Part shown: piece by piece, positions 30,901-42,900 of the stretch
Numbering within the stretch: the stretch's first letter is position 1
Layout: each line of letters opens with the position of its first letter
Assembly: GCA_027574665.1 (NCBI GenBank)
Contig: CM050666.1
Span: 5,518,001-5,582,000, forward strand
DNA length: 64,000 nucleotides
Reading direction: 5' to 3'
Source: Rhynochetos jubatus
Lineage: Eukaryota > Chordata > Aves > Eurypygiformes > Rhynochetidae
Notes under the pieces: generated by a model
Told to the model about the DNA's origin: nothing
Databases searched by the model: none
What the model saw: the letters and a program-made list of their open reading frames with translations, nothing else
Program-made: the position numbers and the translations under genes

Positions 30901-33900
30901 CTGGCTAGAACGAACAGAGGGAGGGAGAGAAGCCAGGAACAGCGCCCGCGCTGGATGGATCACACCTGACTCTCAGGTCCAGGAACAAGGGTTTATAGAC
31001 CTGGAAGTGGGGGCTACAAAGGACTTTTTTTTAATTTTTTTGATCTTTTATCTTAACACATCTGCCTTAAAATCATTGATAGGCACAAAACCCAGCCTGC
31101 TTGTCACCAATTTCTCCTTACAAGACAGTTCCACGTTAAGCGTATCCTTGCAATACCGGACACTTGTCCCAACGGGTGGGAACAAAGCGACACAAAGCTT
31201 AACTAGAACTTTAAGGCCATTTTTATAGCCTTTAAATGGCAGTGAGGACATTTGCACGGATCCCTGTGGGGCTCTTTAACCAACTAACTCCTCAGAAAGC
31301 CTGCAGGTGTGGGGGAGGAAGAGACCCGGGCACACTCGCTTCCGCCACCTAGTTACATCCTATCCCACCAGAGCCATTAAAGGGTTACAGTCTATCTGCT
31401 ATGGCCCATCGCAGGGGCAGCAGTGACAAGTTTGCAGTTTTTCCAGATACCACCAGAGGGCAAGTTGCGATCGCAAACAGGCCCCGGCGCCCCCCTCCCG
31501 GCGTGCCCGGTCTTGCACCCGGCAGAGCTGCCCTTGGCCGCGCTGCCCGCTCCTTCAGTAAAACCTCTAAGCTGCTGCCTGGCGCCACCGGCGCTGCGGA
31601 GGAGCTCGTCCTTGGGCTTACCCAGCATGCCGATCCCGAGCATGAAGGCATCCATCCCGTAAGGCATGACTCGGGACCGTCCTCGTGCCGAGCCCGTTGG
31701 GGACATCACCTCCTTCGGCTGGGCTTTTTTACACTCCACCTGCCACAAGATAGGATGGATCAGTCTCGGCCGCCACCGGCACAGAGCACAGGCACCCACT
31801 CATTACAGCACTGCCCGGCCACCGCCAGCCCATCCCACTGTCCTTCCCGAGCATCCCTGCCTCCGGCCTGCACGCTGCCAGCCTCGCCCCTCGCTCTGCA
31901 GCCACCCAAGGCCATGGGGAGCTCAAACTCTTGCTTTTCTCCTCCTAGTGCTGCCCCTGATGCTCTGCCTGGCCCTGCACCAGGGCCTCAAAGCCTCATT
32001 TTCCTCATTTCCAAATGAAGGTGAAACCTGCCCCCTCCCAGGCCACTGAGAGGTTTCACGTAAATTCAAAACCTCCGCAATTCCTCATTACAGCTAGCTC
32101 TTCTCCTTGAAAGCTCTTTGCCGTGCTGGCTCACCTCCACACTGCACGTTTCTTTCCCAGATGGGCTGCTGTGATTTTGGGGAAAAGCCTCAACCCAATT
32201 CCCCACTGCAGAGGGAAGTGAGGCACCCAGGTGCCTGACACCCTGCCCTTGTGCCACTGCCCTGCGCCATCCCATAACCTCTGTCCCTTCTCCACCGGGT
32301 TCTGCCCCAGACACTCACCATTTTGTTGTTGATCTCATGGAAGTGGATTTCACACACTTTTTCCACAATGTCTTCACTTTCAAATGTGACAAACCCAAAC
32401 CCTGAAGGAAAGGCAAAACTCCTCGATCAGGTCAGAGCTCTGTGCAGTTTGCACCTGCTACCCACATCCTTTTATTGGCAGAAGTGAAGGACTGTACAAT
32501 CAGCGCTTTCTACAACGGCTGTCACTCATCTTCCCTCTCCAGCAAATCTTGCTTTTATCCACAAGAACAGGACCATCCCCATATCGATTCCCCTTTCCTC
32601 CTCATCCTGTACTTCCCACCCTCTCTGAACCCAACTGCTCTCAAAACCAAGTTGTTTTTTTTTTTTAAAAACTTGGCTATTTGCAAGGCAAAGCACATGG
32701 CTGATAAAGCTGGGGAGGATCCCGGCAGACACTCACACAAAGAGTCGGTGGAGAAATGAACAGCTGCTTGCCGGGACATCGCCGTCCTGGCTAAACGCAG
32801 CCCACCAGCAGTAACACCCTGCACGTTTCCTCCTCGGTCACCGGTCGTACACCCTCGTGAGAGCAGGCAAATACCAGCAACGCAGTTGTACGGAGCAGGA
32901 CAGATATACACAAGCAAAGAGATTTGCAACGTTTCACCAAAGTCAGCTTAGTATCTGGGGTAAGAGAGGACAGGATGTTCCTGGCCCCGGCCCATGCTCA
33001 CACCTCCTTTCTCTCACTAACCCCTTTGCTGACAGTTTTGGCTAAGACCAGCTCAGGTGGGCAGAGCAGACTCCTCTCTGCTGACTGCAGCCGCTTCCGG
33101 AAAACTGAGGCAGGTGGGAGGATGTCTTTAAGCTTGCCTTACAAGCAAGCTGGCATTAAACAGGGCTTTCCGCCTTCCAGAACTGGCCAATTCCATGGTG
33201 CTTTCAAGTAACTTTTAAAAACAGATGGGGATCTGCTGCCCAGAACCCCACTTTTTCTCCATAAACTCCTCTGTCTGTCAGTGCCCAGGTAGTTTCACAC
33301 CATCACCTCAACACCCACGAGCAGAGGAGCTCAGGAATTCAAGAACAAAATCCTGATGCCAAAACCAGTCCTGAGCCCCATCAGACCCCTACCAGGCCTG
33401 CTGCACCCTGGGCAGAGCCCCACGCTGCCGGCAGCTCTCCCTGCTCCTTCTGAAATGCCTGACAACCCTTTAACTGGCCTAGTGACTGGGAGGCACCCAA
33501 GGAGGAACAGGGGTTAACACCTCTTCCCTTTTAAGATGAAGCTGGAATGACATCCTAGGCCAGGCAACCAGCACGGATTTACTGGCTTTAGAAAAAAGCA
33601 AAAACCTGAAGGGCACACAGTGTAGCGAGAGCAGAAGGGAGTGTTCCCTCCTTGATCCGGGGGCAGAGGTGCTTGGAAGCGCTTCAAACAACACACGGAC
33701 ACGAGAGTGGCCCAGCATAGGGCTGTTACTGATTTGGAAGATGCCACAGCTAAGTTTGCAGGTTAAGTTGTTGCCAATAAATCTCTGAGCTGGTACAATG
33801 CTTGCTAGTGTGGAGCCCTGCCACGCTCTGGGGCAGTCGGTCTGAGGACTCACCAGGAGAGCGGGAAGCAGGGACGCCCATGGGTGAGCTGGGTCCGGAT

Positions 33901-36900
33901 AGCGCAAACATTACAGCCTTGCTCCCATCCTGTAACCGGACTCCACCAGCGAGACTCGGGTAAGAAAAGGTGACCTGGGAGCACAAGCGGGCTCCGGGCC
34001 GAGGAAGGGGCGAGAGGCAGGCACTCTTCAGGCTCCCGTGTCAGCTTTCCCGAAGCTCAGATTACTCGGGACAAGGTAAGACACACACTGCGGGCTGGAG
34101 CCATGGAGGTAGGCGGGCAGGGGAGGGGGCCACCTCCTCTCACATATCTGCAACTCGGCGAGTTTACAGCACAGGAAACGCACTGGACAAAAGCTCTCTG
34201 TGCTGCAAGGGACGTTGGTGAAGGATGCAGACGCAAAAAGATGGGGCGACTGGAGGCAAGATAAAGAGCAGCTGCGACCCGCATGCCCTGCTGCTGGGAT
34301 ACTAACCCCTCCCTACGCAAGGCAGGAGGCAAACCCTCTGCTGTTCCCTCTCCTACAGCCAGAAGATAGCTCTCACCTCGGTGTCGGTTGGTTGTCTTAT
34401 CGAACATCAGCATCGCATCATCCACCTGCAAAGAGAAGAGCTCTGGATCAGATTATTGCAACTGCCACGAGCATCCTCCGACACATTTATGCGGAGCTTC
34501 CCGAGCCTCCCCAAACCAGAAGGGATCGAGATGAGACCTCCCATCCCCAAGAAGAAAACTGGGGGGGGTGCGCACACACATCAGCTACCACACCAGGCAT
34601 GTCACCCAGCCACAACCAGCACGGTCCCCCCACCAGCCTGGGGCAGGTGCTGCCGGGCTGAGCCCCCTCCGCCCGGCCCCTGGCAGCAAGCGACCCTGAT
34701 TGTTTGCCTGCGGCTCCAGCCAGGGGGCAAGGAGCAGGGAAGGCATTGTTCCCAAATCCTGGCCTCAAAGGAGAGGAGAATTAAAGGGGGGGAGAGAAGC
34801 AAAGCTGGAGAGGGGAGAGGAATAAGGGGCCTCCCAGCGACAGGGGAAGCGGAGGCCTCAGACAACAGAGCCTGCCTGAGAAAGCTGGGAAGCGCCCCTG
34901 CCCCCACCCCAGAGGAGCCTTTCCTCTAAGTGAGGTTTCCCACTGCTGGAGGCTGTAATTAGAGCAAATTTACTGCAAGGCCTGAGCAGGGCTGCCTTCC
35001 CGGGGGGGAGGGGCGGCCGGATCCCATCCCCCAGCCGGCCTGGGGCTGCTCTCCTCCCCGGCACATCACCGCCTGGTGCCACTTTCCCCCCCATCTTCCC
35101 GCTGGGTGTTGCCTCGCGGAGACGCATCTGCACCGCTCCGCAGGCCAGGCTGAGCAGGGTTAAAAAATACCCTTCAATCCCTTCCGTGTAAGCCCCAGTG
35201 TAAACCTGTCCCACTGACCCATCCCTCCTCTCTAATACCACTGCCTTAATCCGATTATGAAACTGGACATGCAAGTGCTCAGGGGAGGCGGCGGCAGTCT
35301 CCGGCCAGCAGCTGCCCCAGCCCTCCTCCTCCATGCAAGACAGCCGCTCGCTGAGCGGCGAGCCCCCTGTGCCCCCAACTCTGCAGAAGGATTGCTCCCT
35401 TGCCTTGTCCCCGGGAAGCATCAGCATTGCTGCCTTCCCTGGAACAGCCCACCGGTGAGGACAGCCCCCGGCACAGGCAGCCACTGGCTTCACTCGTGGA
35501 AAGCCCACAGCCCCAGTCAGGAGAGGGGGAAGGCTCCTAGCCTCAGCCCCCCGGGACAAACTGGGATGCCCAGCTCCACCTCAGTGCCAGAGGATAGAAG
35601 GAGCCCTCGCTAACGTTCCCAGTGCCACTACAAGCAGACAGAGATTATCTTTGATGCCCCTGGTTTTCTCCAACACGTCCACCCTGCAAGAGCCAGGTGA
35701 CAACAGACAACCTGGCTCCCGCTCACCCCGTGCTCTTCCCATCCCAGCTCAGCCTCCCTCGGCCCAGTGAACAAACACCTGGGAAACGTGCCAGGCATCC
35801 AGTCGGAGCCATGGGGGACACAAGACCACACAGACCCTAAGTAACTCCCGAGCAGCTTCCCAAGGCACAGACAGGGAGGTGGGGGCTGACGGCAGAGCAT
35901 CACACTGCCACTCCCCATCGCTGCTCTCTCCTGCCCCTGCACCATTTCCCTTCACGGTGCCAGCACAACTGTGATGTGCTGGGGGAAACCTAATGTCACT
36001 TAAAAATATTTCAACGAGTTTTCCTGTCTGGTTTTGTTCATTGTTTAAGCTGGATCCATCCCTCCTTGCGGTTGTCAGAAAGGCTGGGCACACAGCTGTC
36101 CTCCTCCCCAGTGAACGGGAGAGAACGGAGTCAATGGCACTCTGTGGCGGTGCCACTCCTGAAGACTTCAGCTCAGGTAGCTGGAACCCACAAACCCATC
36201 GTGATGACAGATGGACATGAGAAAGAAAAACCCAGCTGGGACGAGCGCAGCCCAGCTGCTGACCAGCCCCAGCAACCACCTCTTCTTCACAGAGCCTGGA
36301 CAGCAGCGGCAGCTGCAAGTGGCAGAGCCCAGCGCACGCCCACACAAAAAACCACCTCACAGCAACATCACGGGCAACGTCCCAGGCGCTCCCGCAGCAC
36401 TCAAGCACTTGGAGCCGGGAGACATGCAACCGCTTCATCCCAAGATGCACTCTGTACGCCAAGAGAAAAGCTGCAGCCTTCCTCCCTCTGAGCCCTTCTC
36501 CAAGTTTCTGCTGGTGGTTTGAGATCAGGTGCCTACCCAGCACCCCAAAACGTCTTGCAAAAACACACTGTCAATAACACGTGTTCTATTGGCAAGCTGT
36601 TTCCTGTCGTGAACAGAAGTTAAGATAGATATCTACGTGCATATCCACTTAACGTGAAAGTCTTACCTCACTCACCCAACTCTAGGGCCCCAACTCTACG
36701 TATAGCTACAGCTGGTATCTTTTATTGCCAAAAAACCTATACACAATGAGCATCTTCTCCTCTCCTTCCAAGGCAACAGGTGAGGTGAGTTGGGTGGCCT
36801 CAGCCAGCACACAGCCAGTGCCGTGAGGTAGAGTAGGGTCCTGTAACCCGGGTGGGGTGCAGAGGTAGTGCTGGAGCCTACAAAGGCCAGAGGGATGGGC

Positions 36901-39900
36901 TGCAGATCAGGGCGCGCTGCAGAGCCAGGAGAAAGGCCTCACCTGCATCCACAGGGAGCAGCCATTCCCAGCATCCCGCCCCAGAGACCTCACGCCAGCC
37001 CCCTCCTAGCTCCTGCCATCACATCCCTGGTCTGCAGCTAAGCGAGGGGATGGGGACTGGCTGCCTGAGGCCCAAACACCCGGGCAGACCCTCGCATGAA
37101 GCACTGATAGGATGACGGTACCACGGGTGGCTCTCACCAAAGGCCCGACCCCGGCAGCCCCAGACAGAGGTTCAAGCCGGGCCCACACCGACCCCATAGC
37201 CACAACCAGCCACGAGTGGCAGCCCCCGGCGGGCAGCTATTGTGGCGGCGAACCGACACCCACCCCCCCCTCCTTCCACCGCCGCCTCGCCGGGCCCTTC
37301 CCGGCTGGGCCGCGCCGGGCCCCAACAAAGGCGGCCGCCGGCGGGGCCGTCGCCACGGCAACGCGGCCGCCAATAGCAGCTGCCGCCCGGATTAACGCCG
37401 CGCACAAAGCCGCCCCGCTGCGCCCGCCCCGCCAGCGGCGGCGCCCTCACACGCATTGCGGCCTGCGATGGCCCGCGGGAGGGCACCCCACGGGGGCCTG
37501 AGGCCCTCCCGCAGGCCATCGCAGGCAAGGTACCACCACACACAAGGGATTCATCACCGCAAGGAGGAAGGTCTCCCAGCGAGACCCCTTCTGCACCGAC
37601 TTTGTCCCCTCCAGGCCCCGCTTCTGGCGGGACAGAGGTGCCGCCATCTTGCCTCAACCCCCCCTGAGGGAAGCAAGGTCCCCGGGCTGAGGCGGGTTGT
37701 GAGGGAGCTGTGAGGCACTGAGATGGCAGAACCAGGGGTGCGGTGGTGTGAAGGAAACAGGGATGTTTTGGATCTTCACAGGGGCAGGGAGGGGGTCTGG
37801 GCCCTCCAGCAGGCCAGGAATGGAGATGCCATCTCCAGCCAGTCCCCCATGGTTGGCAGAAACAGAACAGGCTGACTGCCCAAGAACTGGATGTAGAAGT
37901 GTGTGGAAAATAGCACTTTAGATTTTCCGAAAACCCCTTAAGTTCATTTGTAATAGAGCGTGGAAATATTCTATTATCATAACTGTATTTTTAACAAAAG
38001 CTTTTTTTCCTGACTGAATTGTCTTTCTCCCTCCTTAAATAAATATTTGTTTCAATTCTTTACACACAGTCAAAGCAGCAGATCACTTTACTAGAAAACT
38101 GTTTAACTTAGTGGTCAAGGCTCTTTCCCAGGGAACTTTTCAAATCGCTGGTCCAGACTGCAGTCATCCAACACTTGAGGTTAGAAGTTCAAGGCCTGCT
38201 AATTTTGAGGGATGATTTCTCTCCCTGTATTCAGCCACAAGGGTCAAAAAACGTCCAGGAGAAAAGAGTGGCTCCCAAGAGCAGTGCCTCTTGCTCTCCA
38301 GGTGTTTCCTTCCCAAGGAACCCTACCACAGGAGGCAACAACTTTGGCAGGTACTTGGCTGTCGGGGGTAAGCACCACAGCCCTGAGACTTAAACTCAAG
38401 CTGTCCAACATCATCTCCTCTCAATTCTGTCGCCAGTGGCTCTCTCTAGCTTTGGAAGGCAAATGGCAGTGGAAGAAAGGTTAAGCCTTTGGCTCAGTGT
38501 ACGTAACACACTCAGAAAGTGAAGAAAAGGTTTGTCCCTGGAGAGGAAGCTCTTCTAATCCTCCATGGGTTTGCCACTGCTGAGACCTCCTGCAGGAGGG
38601 AAACAAGAGGCACCTTCCTGAAAGGAGGAGAGGCGCCTCTTCTTGAACCAGCATCTGGTTTTGATGAGAGCAGTGTGGTGGTGACAGTTACGGAGAGTGA
38701 CAGTCACAGGTTTGAGAGAAACTCTCCACCCATGCAGCCCTCAGCCCAGCCGAAATACTCAGGTGCACAGATAATGAGGCATTTTATACCAAAACAGAAC
38801 ACAGTGTGTTCCACCAGGCCTTGGCCAAAAGGCCTGACTTTTTTCAATGGTTTTGTCCCACTCTGGTGTCTTTAATTCCTCCTGGGACAGTCATGGGAGT
38901 CTGCAAAGGAGGAAGCCAATGACAGCCTTGTGCAGATTAAAAAAAATAATAGAATTTCCAACACAATTCTGATGAGAAATGTTGGATGCAGTTCACATGG
39001 GCAGATCTTGAAAACAGTTGTAAATATTCAAGCAAAGGCTTTGCAGAAACAGGCATCTTCCACCTGAACAGCAACTAAAGATGGCTTGGCTGGTCCTAGA
39101 AGGAACCATGGCAACATAGTGGTAGAAAAACCAGGTAGAAGAATAAGAGCTGCTGAGATGGCTTCAACATGGGAAATATAAAACAAATGATCTAGAAACT
39201 ACTTGGCCGCCCTGTCAAGAGAGGGCATCAGCAACCCTGCGAGGCTGTCCCGGCTGCTCAAACAGGACAGGCCAGGACAAACCAGGACCCAGAGCCCAGC
39301 TCCAGCGAGCAGGCGAGCTGCGCCCGCACGGCTCCTGGAAGGCCCTTTTTACCCCGCTCCCAGAGCTGCTCTCAAAACTCTGGAAATGAGACTCGGGCAA
39401 GGGACAGAGCCCACCCCGTGCCACAGGTGAGTGGGACAGCCTGTCCAGGTGTTCCTGCTTGCTCCTGCACCACGCCACGGGCACCTGGCAAATATCAAAT
39501 GAACCACCGAAGACCTGAATGACCATTACTGCCACAGCATTTTTGGCTATCTGCCTACCAGATGCGGAGCACAGAGAACCCTTTGTTCCAGGGGCATTGT
39601 TACCACAAGCCAAACTGCCTACTGCCGCAAGAGAGGTGATCAGATTCCCCTTCTCCTCCCCTCCCCATCTGTTCACTGCAACCATGTTACGCGTGAGAAT
39701 TTGCATAAATTGCCCTCTGATCTGTAGAAGAAAATCCAAAATCCAGTTTGGAAATCCACAGCAGGTTGACGAGTAGCTTTGATGCCTGAAATTTCCAGAG
39801 AGCAGGAGATTAAGGATTAATTAATTAACATTCTCCTGATCCCAAGCGAGGGAAATCATGGCCACTGTAAGCACAGGAATAAGTAAGAAATTCCCCGTCA

Positions 39901-42900
39901 CTATCTGAAGGTTCTCCAATTAGTCAGCAGGGAAAAGTCATTTCATACACCCAAGTTAACCACACCATTTTTCTGGCAGGTGTACATGAATATGCATTTG
40001 TGACAGACACGCAAACCCTCATCAAATCCAGCGCCTCGGTTGTGGTTTTCTCTTGGTCAGGACAGTACTAGAGTGGTTGCCCAAGTGAGATCTCGGAACC
40101 TGTCGGCGGCAAACGGTCCAGAAATTGGATTGAGTATTAGATGGCAGCCTAAAGGTCACAATCCTCCTCAGACCTCAGCAGATCTTTTCTTGTTTGCTTC
40201 CAGGATATTTTTAGAGAGCAGATCTCTCCCCGGGCACGATCTGCCTCACAGAGTCTGAGCTTCCCTGACCGACTCATCCACAGACGCAGATCACCTGCAG
40301 GCCCAGGGAGAGATGCAGACTGGTTTTAAGCACTTCTCAAGCACCCTTGGAGCCACAACTGATTAGTGAGTCACGCAAAGACGTCACTGCAAATATATTT
40401 GCAAAGACGTCACTGCGAATATATTTCTTGCACTTCTGCTTCACAAAATGCAAAAGCACACAAGAAAACGATGAACTCAAACACCTGAATCGGGTCCAGG
40501 CCTCCATTTCTACCACTACCTCTGCATTTCTAGTTTCTGAAAATGATCAGCTTGTAATGACAAAGACTGTCTGCACCAAGTTAGAGCAGAGGTCCACCTT
40601 ACCCAAACACACCCCAAGGTACAAACCAACAACAGATACCTTTGGAAGAACGTAAAGACAAGCATATTACAATAGACCCCAGAATACTCCCATCATTTTC
40701 CAAGTGATTTGGGAATTTCCTGAACTCAAAGGGCTGTCTGTGTATTTAAAAGACCTTCCATGAATTTGTCCAATGATTTTGGAGCCTATGCAAGATTTAG
40801 CCACAACATCCTGGGGCAAAGATTTCACAGCTTAGATAAGCTCCATGACAAAAAGACCTTATTTGTTCTGAGCCTCCTATCTTGCAATTTATTTGACTTT
40901 CTCTACCACAAAACCGCATCAGACCAACCCTTGAAAAAGAAAAGTGATTCGAGTTCTTTCAGTTATTCAAAACAAATAACCTTGCTTACAAGATCAGAGA
41001 TTCAGTGGTCCAAAGAAAGTACTCTGATAGACCACTTCTTTCCCTCCCCCCCAAAAAATAATACAGAACAACGTGTTCCCATAGGCTGGAATAGAAAAGG
41101 AGGAAGCTGGGACTCGAGCTCCTCCGAGACATCCTCATACATGTTGAGCTAGACAGAGGACTAGCTATGCCCCAGGTGGTAGGCACAAGATACCTTCCTC
41201 CTCCCTTTCTGCTTCAGGTTTCAGTGAGGGCGGTTGCCTGAATCTAGTGAGGCAGTTGAAATACTTCCTTGTACAGTCTAAACATCCCCAACACCACCCA
41301 ACTTAAGCCAAGACACGTGGCTACACATACTGTGAATGCAATTCTTTCCAGGACTTCTGTCCTACAGTTGAAAAAATAATCTGCATTAGAAAGCATGTCC
41401 ATGGCCTTAGCTTGCATCTCAGAGATGCGAGTTTTGGAACCAGAAGTGTTTCCTAGAGATCCTGCTATGTTCAAAGCCCTAGCAGCTGCACCTGACAAAC
41501 CATAGCCAGCTTGAGAGCACTTCTCAGTCTCTCTCACTGTGCTAAAAAAACCCTTTGTGCTTTCTTCCTCAGGAAAACAGCAGCCCATATTTTTCATTCA
41601 CAGTTTTGGAAGGGGAAAAAAAATTGCTATCCTTCTTTAAAGCAGAGAAACTCACACTGTATTTGGGATCCTCTTTGAAGCTTCCCCTTTTGTGCCCGTT
41701 AAAGCCAAGTATTTTGATATGAAGAACTCAGGTGCCAGCCTCTCCCTTTCTTCCTTTATCCCTAAGTAATACTCATGGATTTCCTCCTCACACATTTTCA
41801 TTTTTCTTTTGCCACTTACAAAGCTGAGAGAAGGTTTTGGACACAGCAAGGAAAGAAAACAAAACAAAGACAGGAGAATAAGCGGAAATGCCAAAATGGA
41901 AAAAATCAGACTTGGGAATTTTGTTTTATGAAATGGAAAACTGTTTCATCTCCAGCCCAACCAAACTTCCATTTCTTTCCTGCTAATGGATATACGAGGT
42001 GTGTTGTTTCTAACCCGAGCTGCACTGACATTAGCTACCTCGGTAGACCTGTGAACTGCACTTCACGGATGTGGACCGGAGAGAACGTTATCATAATCTA
42101 ATTTGACCCTGTCTGTACTGCAAGCCATAGCACGGTCTTTCATAATTCCTACAGCATGTGCATGCTTCTGTCTGAACTAAAAGGTATTTTTCAAAAAGCA
42201 TCTATCCTAATTCAAAGGTCTTAAGTGCTGGCAAATCTAACACACGCTTAGGCTTGAGGGTTACCTCGAAGATAACTTTGACACAAAACTCCTTCAGCAG
42301 TCCATACTCCCTTATCCTCAGAAGCAGGGGATGATCTCGCTCTGAAGCCTAGATCCAAACTGAGCTTGCCACTGGATTCTCAAAGACTGACTAAAAATCA
42401 CCCCTGGGAACCTGGTACCTTGATCTTGAGGGATTGATGACTTGGTGCTCCCTGCTCTCTCGATCCTAAGTGTTCCCATACCTCCCTGGACAGGCAGGAG
42501 GAAAGAGGAGCAATTTTTCCTCTGCCAGAACCTAGAAAACTGTGGAGTCACTGGGAAGAAGAGGGAACATAGACAAAACCATTTCCTCAGAAGGCAAGTC
42601 CTCCAAGGAAATCTTTTACAAGGGCATCCTTAACAATTCCTTTTCAAACAGTCCCAATCTAATTCCAGTAGTAGCACTGGGCCAAGTGACTTAGAAAATA
42701 CTTTTTCAGACAGGTTTTCCAGGATGAGGATAACATGACTGAAGCTTCACCACCTCTTACTTAAAGATGCCATAAGTAGAGATGAAGACCACAGACTCAG
42801 GTGTCAAGAGTACCTCTAAAGAAGGGATCCTAGGAGACCTCTGAAAGCTAGGAGGCCCCAGAGTATCATAAGCACCAAAAGAGCCTGGGTACCAAAATCA

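Noticed and set aside
31392..31799. Read-through extension of MSI1 exon 9 into intron 9
   Set aside because: Open past the donor, but homology stops exactly at the splice site and resumes in exon 10.
35749..36543. 264-codon minus-strand frame in MSI1 intron 6
   Set aside because: No recognisable motif, no promoter or splice context, and residue composition like random translation.
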